Shown: positions 21,256 through 33,245 of the stretch, piece after piece | How the letters are laid out: each line of letters starts with the position of its first letter | Numbering within the stretch: position 1 is the first letter of the stretch | Assembly: GCA_934045905.1 (NCBI GenBank) | Contig: OW203764.1 | Span: 30,607,629-30,671,628 of the forward strand | Reading direction: 5' to 3' | Source of the DNA: Leuctra nigra | Taxonomy: Eukaryota > Arthropoda > Insecta > Plecoptera > Leuctridae | Length of the DNA: 64,000 bases | The notes under the pieces: model-generated | What the model saw: only the letters and a program-made list of their open reading frames with translations | What the model was told of the DNA's origin: nothing | Database searches by the model: none | Made by a program: the position numbers and the translations under genes

Positions 21256-21553
21256 TGAGCCACTGAATGGCAGGTACCTTATTTTGAAGTACCTAAAAGG
21301 AACGTGAATTCTTCTAGGTATGCTCATCAATGATTATGCCCGAGGCTCTAGTGCCGTCACTGGCAGTGTGCTATGCTCTAGTAGCGGTGAATTATAGAGC
21401 TCATTATATCAGTTGGCCATGTAAACAAATGCAGGGTTAATAATTCACCGCTACTAGAGTATAGCGCACTGCCAGTGACGGCACTGGCAATGCCGTCACT
21501 TAATCGCTGATGAGCACACCTAGTAGAATTCACGTTCCTTGGTAGCTTGGTAG
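21256..21553. mobile_element. Foldback element interrupted at its end by the LTR element
   Basis: The left arm (AGGAACGTGAATTCTTCTAG to CTCTAGTAGCGGTGAATTAT) pairs with the right arm (ATAATTCACCGCTACTAGAG to CTAGTAGAATTCACGTTCCT). A duplicate of the GTGCCGTCACTGGCAGTG block is present. The LTR retrotransposon starts at 21554. Confidence 0.7.
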
Positions 21554-22784
21554 TGTAAAGGAATTACCCTTTACTGATTCTAAATTATATAATTATTCAA
21601 TGGCTGCTTCACCTAAACAACACAGTAGGTATTAATTATCAAACGACAACCATCAATGTAATCTCAGGTCTAGAGAACCTTCTAAACCATGCCACGGCAA
21701 GACGCCATATTGTTTATAAACCTAAGTCAAATCAAGTCGATGTTCATGTGTCAAATCAACGTCATAATGACAGCTCTTCAATCTTACCTCTTTTAACATC
21801 TTCAATGCACACAAACACCAACATAAGGAAAGGAATGGAAGTAAATATTATTATATAACTTCTCTAATGTAACTTCACACTATTATTGTAATATTCCATC
21901 AACAACATCATTCTAACTAAAGTCAAAACAACAACTTCACTTCCATTCGAATCTTTCCGCCTTTTCTACAAAGTAACACACTTTCTATTTACTGTTAAGA
22001 ACTGACTATATAAAGAGCCGTCTTCAACTAGACAAATCAGTTAACATCTAACTCACCACCATGGAAGATAAAGCTCAGCCTGGTTCCAACAACTTGGAAC
22101 TCTGAACATTATCTCTCCTTGTACTACCAAGTCTAAATATCTAGTCTGGTTCCAACAACTTGGAACTCTAGACGTTTGGCTTGTAGAGTTTCACTCTGAC
22201 CATGGGCTTTGCCCCATGGTCAGAAACGCTGGACTTCGCCGGTAAGTCTGTGATAATCATCGATACAATTGTAACAAGTGTCTCTCTGTGAATCTCTGTC
22301 TCTTGTCTTCGCTCATAATTACCGTAACAATAATTTTCTCTGTCTTATTCAAGATTATTTACAATCCAACTATGTCAAATCTGTTCACCAATTCAATCAT
22401 AACTTCAGTCATAACTTGTGTCCATTTATCTTTTATCTTTCACTTTCAATTATCAATATTATTAAATCAATAATATTATTATCAATAATATTACGCTTCA
22501 ACGTGTTATTCGCTCGCTATTCTCAATCATGTTATATTTCCACGGTAACTAATAAACATCGTATTCATTGTTCGCTATCATCATAAATGATCTTCTTCAT
22601 TCATCGTAAACCACCCACGCTATCTTTTCCATGACTTGACCAGATAACATTTAGATTATCTCCCACACCTCCAACAATTCTACCTTTTTATTATCAATTA
22701 TCACATCTAAACCCATACCATGTCCTCCACGGTATGGTTGGTGGCGCACTACCCCTAATTTCCACCCCCGTTTGCGCCGCTACA
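21554..22784 (+). repeat. 5' LTR
   Basis: TGTAAAGG to GCTACA. It contains TATATAAAG (22007-22015), TCAGT initiator (22037-22041) and AATAAA (22551-22556), so U3, R and U5 can be placed. It also has a doubled CTGGTTCCAACAACTTGGAA motif and a palindrome around CCATGGGCTTTGCCCCATGG (about 22200). Confidence 0.9.
22007..22041 (+). promoter_or_regulatory. LTR core promoter
   Basis: TATATAAAG is followed 30 bp later by the arthropod-type initiator TCAGT. The same pair occurs in the 3' LTR. Confidence 0.65.
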
Positions 22785-22788
22785 AAAG

Positions 22789-22806
22789 TGGTGGCAGCGG
22801 TGGGAT
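22789..22806 (+). other. Primer-binding site for tRNA-Leu
   Basis: TGGTGGCAGCGGTGGGAT, four bases after the 5' LTR, is complementary to a tRNA 3' end reading ATCCCACCGCTGCCA-CCA. That sequence is found in tRNA-Leu genes. Confidence 0.7.
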
Positions 22807-24194
22807 TTTGCAGCAGGAACTCCCCTTTTTCAACCCCTCAAAAAATATTTTTCTCAAAAAAAAATTTTTTTCAAAAAAAGTTTTTTTTACTCGAGCAACT
22901 CTATTGCTACAAAAGTGGTGGCTCAGGGATTTGCTAGAAATAAACCCCCACATTTTTTTTCGACCCCCCCCCCCCCCCTTACCCCACAATTTTTGTTGTT
23001 GTTGTTATCTTTAGCAACCAGACTCTGTTACAAAAGTGGTCAAGGAATTGCTCGAAACCCCCCCTTTTCACCTGTTAGCAAACCTATGTCAAGTCATCCA
23101 CGTCAAGCTCGTAACAATTTTTCGGATCATTTATCTTCTAATCAATTCGTATTCATCATTCAATCATGTCGTTAAGTCGTTCTATTTCCATCATTTCGTC
23201 GCGTCGTTCTTCTCGGACACTAATTACCTCGATCTCGTGTCATGATCAAAGTTCAATTAATACGCACAACAGTTCTAATTGTTCATTCAATTACCGTGTC
23301 TCCTTGATATTACAATTCTTCAGGAATGCAAAAATTTTATAATCACGTAATCTCCTACGTCTATTCATTTTTTTGAACCTCAAAGAATCAACTTCCAGGA
23401 TAGTCTATTGACCTCAAAAAAATACACAGGTTCACGTTCTCAACTGTACGTTCAAACTCAACTTGCATATCTATGTTCACGTTATATTTTCTCTCTCTCA
23501 TCGCAATCTCGTCATCGATCATCAATTTTCTCCTTCTGTCAAATAGCTACTAAATCCGGGTCATTCGATTGAATGAATCCCTTCTAGTTCTTCCGAAATG
23601 CTATTCCGACAGTCTGGAAAATTACTTCATTAAAATCTCTCATTTACTATAGTTCGCCAGTCGTCACGCAACACCGTTTATTCGTCTCCAAATTCAGTTG
23701 GATTATCTCGGGTTATTTATCTCGTCTCACTTTAAATTTCATTGCCTCTCTTTTCACGTGTGTTAAGTATTGCCTTCGCAAAGCACTTTGCAATCTCTTA
23801 GTCTTAAGTCAACCTTATGGCATGTACCGCCCTGCATAAGACATTCTCTCGTTTCTGTATGTGATGTTCCGCCATGCATAAGAAATCCATCGTTATTTTC
23901 TATGTTCCTAGTTTTAGACAAGGCATATTCTTTTCGCACATCGTTCTCGCGGCAATTGTTAGATATACAGAGACAAATTCATATAATCAGAGATTATTCA
24001 CGAGTTCACTCTTGTTATTGATGTACACATTCTTTCAACAAAAGCGAAAGTCATCAAGCGAAAGTCATCAGTCACTCGAACACTTGTGACCAGTCGTCAA
24101 TCATCATCAACAAGCCAGAGTGAAACTGAAAGTCAACGCAGAATCCAGTTTCCGCCAAGATTCAGAAGAACATCGGAATCATCTGGACTTAAGT

Positions 24195-24525
24195 GACAAC
24201 GTCTTCATCATCCATTCTTCCCGACGCCAGTGTCACCGGACACGCCATCCATTCTTCTCGACACACCATCTAATCTTCTTGACGCCAGTGTCATCGGACT
24301 TGTTGTCCATTCTTCTCGACACACCGTCCATTCTTCTCGACGCCATAGTGTCATCGGACACGCTGTCCATTCTTCTCGACTCCACTGTCAACGGACACGC
24401 CGTCCATTCTTCTCAACGCCTTCCATTCTTCTCGACGCCAGTGTCACCAGACACGATATCCAATCTTCTCGACACGCCGTCCAATCTTCTCGACGCCTTC
24501 CATTCTTCTCAACGCCCAATCATAT
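24195..24525 (+). repeat. Imperfect tandem repeat in the LTR element interior
   Basis: About ten copies of CATTCTTCTCGACGCC or CCATTCTTCTCGACACACC, interspersed with GTGTCACCGGACACGC, in units of about 20-40 bp. No conserved reading frame. Confidence 0.75.
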
Positions 24526-25049
24526 CGACTTTAATGCTAACGACTTATTCTTAAAATCCTCCAAAAACATCAACTGAACGACTTAATCAACCATCCTAAC
24601 AATTTAAAATGAACAAATTCCTCAATCAATCCCCACAACCAAAGAAAAAAAGCAAACAATCCTCACACTTTCAAGAAAAGAAAAGAAAATCACTCATCAC
24701 AACGTCAAGCGAACAATCAATTATCATAAATCATCACAACATCAAGAACAGACAAACAATCCTTACATCATCAAACAAACGTACAAACTCATCCCCTCAA
24801 CTTCAACGTCAACGGCTTAATTTTCGTGCTCGCATCACACACATCACGCAACCATCACGACACTCCACCTTCGTCGCCTACACAACGCAAGTTCCCCAGT
24901 GCAGTGATCAAGTGTCAATCAAAGTGTAAAATGTGTATTTCGAATCAAGTACTCAACATCAAGCAAACAAAGACATTCATCAATTGTTTAAAGTTTATTT
25001 TCGACTACTCCGTCAGGAGTAGTACGAAAATCCCCGAAGCAGGAGAGAC

Positions 25050-26280
25050 TGTAAAGGAATTACCCTTTACTGATTCTAAATTATATAATTATTCAATGGC
25101 TGCTTCACCTAAACAACACAGTAGGTATTAATTATCAAACGACAACCATCAATGTAATCTCAGGTCTAGAGAACCTTCTAAACCATGCCACGGCAAGACG
25201 CCATATTGTTTATAAACCTAAGTCAAATCAAGTCGATGTTCATGTGTCAAATCAACGTCATAATGACAGCTCTTCAATCTTACCTCTTTTAACATCTTCA
25301 ATGCACACAAACACCAACATAAGGAAAGGAATGGAAGTAAATATTATTATATAACTTCTCTAATGTAACTTCACACTATTATTGTAATATTCCATCAACA
25401 ACATCATTCTAACTAAAGTCAAAACAACAACTTCACTTCCATTCGAATCTTTCCGCCTTTTCTACAAAGTAACACACTTTCTATTTACTGTTAAGAACTG
25501 ACTATATAAAGAGCCGTCTTCAACTAGACAAATCAGTTAACATCTAACTCACCACCATGGAAGATAAAGCTCAGCCTGGTTCCAACAACTTGGAACTCTG
25601 AACATTATCTCTCCTTGTACTACCAAGTCTAAATATCTAGTCTGGTTCCAACAACTTGGAACTCTAGACGTTTGGCTTGTAGAGTTTCACTCTGACCATG
25701 GGCTTTGCCCCATGGTCAGAAACGCTGGACTTCGCCGGTAAGTCTGTGATAATCATCGATACAATTGTAACAAGTGTCTCTCTGTGAATCTCTGTCTCTT
25801 GTCTTCGCTCATAATTACCGTAACAATAATTTTCTCTGTCTTATTCAAGATTATTTACAATCCAACTATGTCAAATCTGTTCACCAATTCAATCATAACT
25901 TCAGTCATAACTTGTGTCCATTTATCTTTTATCTTTCACTTTCAATTATCAATATTATTAAATCAATAATATTATTATCAATAATATTACGCTTCAACGT
26001 GTTATTCGCTCGCTATTCTCAATCATGTTATATTTCCACGGTAACTAATAAACATCGTATTCATTGTTCGCTATCATCATAAATGATCTTCTTCATTCAT
26101 CGTAAACCACCCACGCTATCTTTTCCATGACTTGACCAGATAACATTTAGATTATCTCCCACACCTCCAACAATTCTACCTTTTTATTATCAATTATCAC
26201 ATCTAAACCCATACCATGTCCTCCACGGTATGGTTGGTGGCGCACTACCCCTAATTTCCACCCCCGTTTGCGCCGCTACA
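25050..26280 (+). repeat. 3' LTR
   Basis: Same length as the 5' LTR, with the same TATA, initiator and AATAAA. It is preceded by the purine-rich GAAGCAGGAGAGAC that should prime plus-strand synthesis. Confidence 0.9.
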
Positions 26281-26372
26281 GTAGTAGTAGGTAGGTAGGT
26301 GGGGTTATCATATATACCTAGGTACCTAGTAGTAGGTAGGTGTAGGTAAGATAGGTAGGTATAGGTAAGTTT
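26281..26372. repeat. GTAG/TAGG-rich simple repeat
   Basis: Tracts of GTAGTAG and TAGGTAGG follow the LTR element. Similar TAGGTACC-type tracts recur near 27350-27440. Confidence 0.7.
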
Positions 26373-27058
26373 TAACAATACTTGGCTGTCATGGTAGGTA
26401 GGAGGTACCTATATTAGATATATATTCATTTATTTAATCTACTTAACACGAAAACACACCTGGAGCACAAATAGTTACAAATAACAATAAGATTCAGAAG
26501 AAATCTTAACCTCACATAGGAAGGAATTTCTGATATTTTATAGGGTTAAATATATATGTAAATATCATAGGGTAAAATAATAGTTATCTTATAACTTACC
26601 CATTTAATTGTTTAATCGAGAGTCGTCAAATGAACAAATTTTCGCTGGCATCAAGATACCTATTTTAATTTTTTAAGAGCCTGTCAGATGTCATGTGTTC
26701 GCAAATCGCAAGAGCTCATTTTCGCGGGAAAAACGTGCCTCCATTAACCAGCAAAATTTGCATTTCCGGTTCCTGCTGGTAAGCAAGAGCAAGGAGAGGT
26801 GCGCTCTGAACTAGGTCAAGCGTTGAACCTGACATCACGTCAAACATAAGCGGTACATCTATTGGCCGATAGTGTGCCAGTGACGTAATTGTGTCGTCAT
26901 TTCTATCCAATCCATTTCGAAACAAGATAATTTTGGCATCATGGCCGCGCCACTCCGCAACGAGCCGTGACGACAAGTCAACAAGTTATTCACGTGCCAT
27001 GTGCATTTCAGCATTGATTTAAGTTGTAAATTAGGGGTAGATATAAATATTATTAACT

Positions 27059-30000
27059 ATGGGATCTCGTGTTAAACTAGTAGGCTTAGTGAAATACACT
27101 AAGCAGGAGTTGCAATCGTTTTTGGCCGATCCAAATGCTCATGTTATTATGAAACAGAAAGTGAAATATCCCATTAGTTTACTGCCATTTAGTTTAGGTG
27201 ATACCACTGCTGCTATAATTGCCACACTGAATTCACACCTGATGACCTACATTCCACAGTAAGTATAAATAATAAATACGTATTTACAGTCTGTACATTT
27301 ACCTAAGCCTTAAGGTTTGTAATGTGTTGGTTTTCCTAGCCTAGGGTAGGCTAGTAACCTAACCTCTATCCAGGTAACTAGGTACTACCTAGCTTAGGTA
27401 GGTAGGTAAATAGCCTACCTACCTAGTCTAGTAGGTAGTACCAATGTCTATGGTAGTACTCAACACTCGGTTGGCTTGAACGGAACTACCTAATTAGTAT
27501 TAGCAAGATTCATGGACATCATTACTATATTATTATTATTATTACATTCATACTAGGTATAGTAGAGGCGGTTGTCTCACTCCTATACCGATAACATTGA
27601 CCGCAGTGAAGTCTTTTTAGACCCTGTGATTGGGGAAATCTGGTAGGCCCCCGTGATTTGAGCGACATCGATAGCGTGAAGAGTAAACTACTTGATGACC
27701 AATCTCTCACGATGGCTCAACCGCTAATTCATAGTTTACACTTGATGTGCCTGCTGGCACGCAGAATAGCTGTTATTTGACGATATTTAATGGTTTTATA
27801 GTTCATTTTATAGTTTAATGTAAATATCTGATATAAAACAAAAGAACATCGTGCATAGCATATAAAATAAATGCAACGACGGCTCAATGGGTAAATTTAG
27901 CAGTTAGTTCATATTTTTACCACTAGTGCTGATATATGCGCTAACGATGCCCGGATACCCCAATATTTCTCATGTCGAAAAGGCTTCACGTTCATTGGTG
28001 GAGTGAGAATACCTCTGCTATAGTGTAGTGTATATCTATATATATCTCTCTGCCGTGGTATTTACCTACCTATCCTAGTTCTTGAGCAAGCGACTCCTTT
28101 TGGCACGGACCTCTGCTTTTTTTGCTTCTAACCGATTAACTGAAATTTTGCACACATGTAAAGACCACCTTTTCTGTTTGCAGACCCTAATTTTTTTGAA
28201 ATCCATTCATTGGTCCATTGGTATTATAAATATTTCCTGATAAGTTGAAAAATGAAAATGGTCTTCGAGAAATCTGATCAAACTCATATTTTGCATGGTG
28301 CATGATTATGAACCAATATTCAGCCGAATCAGTCAAGAATATTCCTATTCATTCACTCTGTAGGTACTACTGACAATTTTTTATTTCTGTCAAATGAAGT
28401 AGTTTATCGAAATGAATGAATTAAAACTGAATCTGATTTGCATTACCTACCTTTTGGAGTGTTTTGATGAGCTACATTCTTAAGTTTCAATGAAAAGCAG
28501 ATACTTTACTTTATTTATAAATGTTGATTGAGTAGATCATTTCAATTCAATATGGTACCAAACACAGTACATGTACATGTGTTTGGTACGGAATTCCGGT
28601 TCGAGAATTTGAAGGTAGGTATCAGAGCTCGCTTATCAACGGGTTACACTGGGTGTTTTCCTAGTAGGTAGGTAGTACCTATACTACTTTACAATTAGTC
28701 AATAAATTAGGCCAACGTATTACCTGGGTCATTATCACGAAACTATTGATTCTGTGTCCCACAGCCACAACATTTTTCTGGTTCATTTTTCTTTATTTCT
28801 TTTTGGGGGAAATCATAGAACATGATGTACCTATTCTATGTAAAACTAACATAATAAATGATAAAATTATTCCATAAATATGTTTTTAATTGTTATTGAG
28901 CCTAATTAACATTCCCATGTCTGTCCCTGGCAGTGGTTTTGTGTATTAAATGCATTGTAACTTATGCACTTTTATATATATTTAAAATTTAAAGGGTAAT
29001 TTTTATAGAGCAAAAGTTAACTAATTAAAATTATAATTTAGGGAAAAATTTAAAATTTGATAATATTTTTAAATTTCGTTGTTGAAGTTTGTCCCCTAGG
29101 TATTTTAACCTTACCATGTCAAATACATTTTTCTGCTCCAGGAAGAAGGTTTAGGGATATTTTGTGTTTCTTGTTGGCACTACTCTACTATGCTACAAGC
29201 TGAAACCAACTTGAGTCTACTTTGGTCCTTTTGATTTTAGTGGCGTCAGGAAATATGAGTATGAGCGGCAATTTTTACAAAATATGCTTTCTATGTAACA
29301 TCCTACCTTGTCATCAATTACTTCCAAGGGAATGATGAGATTTGGTTCCTAATGATGAAATTATATGTGTACCTAATGTAGTTGTCTAAAAATGAGAAAA
29401 TAATTGATGCTGTCACTTTGGCCCTGCATGCTTGGGGTCCATTAACAAAACTTTTTAACATTACCATGTCTAACATTACCATGTCCATGATACATACAAA
29501 CAGACATGGTATTCCCCAAAAATTGGAAAACATCTCTGCTCATCATATATTTAGTTTTCAAATACAGATTCTATTATTTGAGATTTTTTCAAGATTTTTA
29601 GTCCAATGTTTTTTTCATGGAAAAAATAAATTCGATTTCAATAGTTTCGTGATAATGACCCACCTATGGGGTTGTTGTGTGTGCTAAAATTAGTGTTGGG
29701 ACTTGAAAATTTTCATGAAAATACTCATTTGCAGAGGACCTTTTAGCATATTTTCAATTTTTTTATTTTGTAAAGTAATTAATGGAGGTGTGTGTGTGTG
29801 TTACATTATTATGCGTGATAAAAATATGTTTAAAAATGTCGGTGCACTACCAGAAAAAAAAATACCTTCCTCAGGATTCAAAACATTGAAAATTTCATAA
29901 AAAATCCCAACACTAGCTAAAATAAATACATTTATATCACCTAAACATAATTGAACTTTCAAAAAATAATTTTTTTAATGAAATTATACCTACTAGGTAC

Positions 30001-33000
30001 CTACCTAATCAGTTATTGCTTTCTTGATTTACAGATTTCAAGGCATCCTGCTTAGTTTCAAGAACATTAAACAAATTGGCGACGGCGGAAAAATTACCAA
30101 CGATGATTATCACATCAACATCACTCTTCAAGTGGATTTATATATCTTCACACCTCGGGAAAATTGCATTCTAAAAGGAGTCGTTAACAAGATCAGTGAA
30201 GACAACATTGGTTGCCTTGTACATAGAGAATTCAATGTGGCCGTACCTCGGCCAAATGCTGAACCCTGCAAAGATTGGCTGGGGCACTCCGTTTCTCTTG
30301 GTCAGGAAGTTCTTTTTCAAGTAGTCGAGTTGAACATGAAGGCTGCTCTGCCTTATATCCGAGCAAAATTCCTTAGTGCATCTGAACAACCACAAGAGAG
30401 CAATGGTGATAATGCGAGTGGTCACCCAAATGTAACAAAAAGAAAAAAGAAGAAAAAGGATAAACATGAAGAGAGTGAAGAAGAATTTCCTTCCAACATA
30501 ATCAAAGATGAATCTTTTCTGGAAGACACAAAAGTTAAGATAAAGTCGAAAAAAAAGAAGCGAGCAGAGGCAACAGAAACTACAGATGACCTTGAAGGTA
30601 ACGTCGAGGTATTTCCGACTCGCTCCGAGATCTTCGAGAATAGTGGAGGAGAGGAAGCAGATGATATCGACGCACCAAGTCCATCCCCACCGAAACGTAA
30701 GAAGAGCAAGAAACATAAGGAATTGGATGAAAGTGAGTCGCCAGTTGCAGATGGAAGGGCTTATAAGTTGCAACGAAGTTTAGCAAAGGATATTGATGAT
30801 ACTAGCATCTTGGAGGCAAGCAATGTTGACAGCTCATCCTCAAGGAAGAAGAAAAAGAAGACCAAAAGAACTTCCGTTGATGAGACTAGTGATGAATGTC
30901 TGCCACCGATTTCCATTCCTGAAGCAACTACCAGCAAGATTGCAAAGAAAAAGAAGAGTACACCATCTGAAAATGAATTGAATGCCAAACAGAAGAAAAG
31001 CAGCAAAGAACATGCAAATTATGACCCAATCACTCAGGCATTACTTTATGCTGCAATGTCCAAATTGGACATTATAAACAAAAAAAGTCAGAAAAGCTCG
31101 ATCCAGAATACCAAACAATCTTCAGTGAAAGAAAAGAAAAAGAAGTCTGGTCATGAGCATAGTACCGAGGAATCTGATGACTCATCTGCAAACAGCCCAA
31201 AACACAGCGTACTTCCATCATTCACCAGTCCTGATTCGAAGCACAGTTCCATTGCATCACATTTGAAACTAAAGAAGAAGAAGAGAGCTGCTACATATGA
31301 TACTGAAGAACCTGACAACATACTTCAGGAAGTTCTCAGTTCAGTGAAGTCTAAGTTGTACATCAAGGAGAAGAAAGGTAAGAAGTCAGAATCTGTTCCG
31401 GTCAACATTTCAACAGTTCTGTCTCACACCTCATCTGAACCAAAAGGCAAGCGAAGTAAGACTGAAACAACTGTAAGCACAACTCAAGCGATGCTAGATG
31501 CAGCTCGTTTACAACTGGGAATCAAAGCTAAGAAGAGTCATGAACCACATGAAGAAGATGTATTGGGGAGTTCTGTTTCACCTGAAATGTCGGTAAAGAA
31601 AAAGAAGAATATCAAACGTAAAGTCGATGACGAGGACAAAACCAAATCTAAGACTTCGTCATTATCCGAGATAAATGATAAAGAAGGAAATATCTCATCA
31701 GATGCTGAAGAGTCCAACAGTTTAGCTCAGCAAATTCTAAATTCTGTAAAATCGAAAATCAACATTAAGAGCAAAAAAATTCCGAAGAGTGAAACTTCAT
31801 CGATCACCCTTCCTCAAGGAGAGTTAAATTCAATGGCCGTCATACCGAAAGCTAAGAAAGAGAAGAAAGTCACTAAAACAGATGAAACACTGGAGAGCAA
31901 ATATTGTCAGACAATAGATTCGGTAATTTCTCGATTCTTAATTGACTCTCCAAAGAATACACTTCAACTTGGACATTTACCAAAGGAACCCACTACAAAG
32001 GAAATAGATTCTTGCTTAACTAAATCGAAAATCAAGAAATCGAAAAATGCCGATCAAAAAGCTAATGATGCAGAGATTGAAACAGACATAGCTCAAACAT
32101 TGTTAGATTCAGCAATATCGAACTTGGGCATCCATAAAAAGAAACCTTCGAAGTCTAAAAAAGCTACAACTCTACCTGTTATTGAGGATCCAAAACTTGA
32201 AGTAAAGGAGAAGCCATCTTCTTCAAAGAGCAGCTTGCCAGATCCTAAATCATGGGGATCCCTTCGTAGAGAAAATATTGCAGAATCCGATTCATCCAAT
32301 TCATCCAGTTCCGATGAGAGCGTTAATGTTGCTACCTCCCCCTTGAAAGTTAAGAGTAAAGTTCCATCTGCACCATCAACGATTAAAGACAAAGTAAAGG
32401 GCAAAGTTATCTCCAAAGTACAAGAAACTAACGACACCAAACCTAAACAACAAACAATTAGCTTGCCTGATCCAAAATCATGGTTGAAACTAAAAGCTCC
32501 ACTAAAATCAGTATCTTCTTCGGACGCATCGAGCTCGGATGAATCCATGGATACTCATCCTTCAAAGAAGTCAAAACAAGTCATATCTGTACCAGCTAGT
32601 AAATCTGTGTCAGTAGAAGAGCAGTCAGAATCCAGCGATGATGATTTTGTGTCCGTTAAGAAACCTCCTGTGAAGAAGGCACAGAAACCAATCAGGCCTC
32701 TAATAACAAGTTCTAAATCAAGTGTTAGCTCAAATATAATATTGCCCTATCCCAAGCCCCCCGGTTCAGAATCGAGCGAAGATGAATGCAACACTGCTGG
32801 GAAATCAGTTTCAGTAGAACAACTGTCCGAATCCAGCGATGATGATTTCGTGTCCAATAAGAAACCCCCCATGAAAAAAGCTAAATTACAGAAACCAACC
32901 AGGCCCTTAGCATCAAGTTCCAAATCAAGCGTTAGCTCAAATATAAAATTGCCAAATCCCGAGCCCTCAGATTCAGAATCAAGCGAAGATGAAACTGCAA

Positions 33001-33245
33001 AGGAAAGAATTCAGAACTTAATCAACACCCTTATTTCCGACAGTGCCAAATCAACAAAAAAATCGAAGAAAGAAGTAGATTCAGTTCCAATACCAAATCT
33101 TGCACCTAAAGAAAATAGAAAAAAGAAGAGTAAAAAGCAGAAGATTGAAATTAAAAGTGGTGTTGGCGATGAAAAATGCCCTGATAATAATATAGCTCTA
33201 CAGCTGTTGGAAAACTTTATTAAAAGTTCAAAAGGCAAACAGTAG
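27059..33245 (+). CDS. POLR1F: RNA polymerase I subunit RPA43, two exons, 1,136 aa with a long Lys/Ser-rich tail
   Basis: The RPA43 (TWISTNB/POLR1F) stalk subunit of RNA polymerase I acts in rRNA transcription in the nucleolus. Exons are 27059-27258 and 30035-33245; the CA|A junction restores the frame (TYIPQFQGILLS). Residues 1-67 carry the conserved N-terminal part (VKYPISLLPFSLGDTTAAII). Residues 68-180 carry the S1/OB-like fold (VDLYIFTPRENCILKGVVNK, GCLVHREFNVAVPRP, LGQEVLFQVVELN). From about residue 195 to the end, the protein is a Lys/Ser/Glu-rich tail with KKKK clusters, eight short helical modules and C-terminal ESSDDDF or ESSEDE acidic serine clusters like those in Nopp140/SRP40. 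Human RPA43 is 338 aa, so the tail is exceptional. The 2.8-kb intron holds a Helitron copy. Confidence 0.93.
28082..28664 (+). mobile_element. Helitron family H copy B (583 bp)
   Basis: Starts TTGAGCAAGCGACTCC and ends CTTATCAACGGGTTAC with a degraded hairpin and CCTAG before T. It carries the TTGCACACATGTAAAGAC block. It lies in the POLR1F intron, sense orientation. Confidence 0.75.
31030..33242 (+). repeat. POLR1F: Eight repeated helical modules in the RPA43 tail
   Basis: Pattern roughly (I/L)xQx(L/I)Lx(S/A)(A/V)xSKLxI(K)xKK. Copies: ITQALLYAAMSKLDIINKK (about 31030), LQEVLSSVKSKLYIKEKK (31320), TQAMLDAARLQLGIKAKK (31480), AQQILNSVKSKINIKSKK (31725), CQTIDSVISRFLI (31905), AQTLLDSAISNLGIHKKK (32090), RIQNLINTLISDSAKSTKK (33005) and LQLLENFIKSSKGK (33195). 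Each is a short amphipathic helix followed by a basic patch, separated by 50 or more disordered residues; the gap before the seventh copy is far longer. Confidence 0.8.

Larger units (their letters stand above)
21554..26280 (+). mobile_element. Non-autonomous LTR retrotransposon (4,727 bp)
   Basis: Two direct LTRs of 1,231 bp (21554-22784 and 25050-26280) start TGTAAAGG and end CGCTACA. They bound a 2,265-bp interior. Target duplication is GTAG (21550-21553 and 26281-26284). The LTRs look identical along every stretch I compared, so insertion was recent. The primer site matches tRNA-Leu. The interior has no gag, protease, reverse transcriptase or integrase; its open stretches are low-complexity (Ser, His and Gln rich) and unlike proteins. 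It must move with enzymes supplied elsewhere, like LARD or TRIM elements. A 4-bp duplication is compatible with Ty3-type integration. Confidence 0.9.

Noticed and set aside
22278..25131. Several ~100-codon frames in the LTR element
   Set aside because: Duplicated with the LTRs or made of low-complexity repeats; no gag, protease, RT or integrase motif.
26716..26976. 86-codon minus-strand frame upstream of POLR1F
   Set aside because: Overlaps the probable promoter region, no splice partner or recognised motif; a divergent gene cannot be excluded but is unsupported.
30171..30773. 200-codon minus-strand frame
   Set aside because: Antisense to the Lys-rich RPA43 exon; the hydrophobic look comes from AAG/AAA codons read in reverse.
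32093..32548. 151-codon minus-strand frame
   Set aside because: Same cause: antisense of Ser/Lys repeats in POLR1F.
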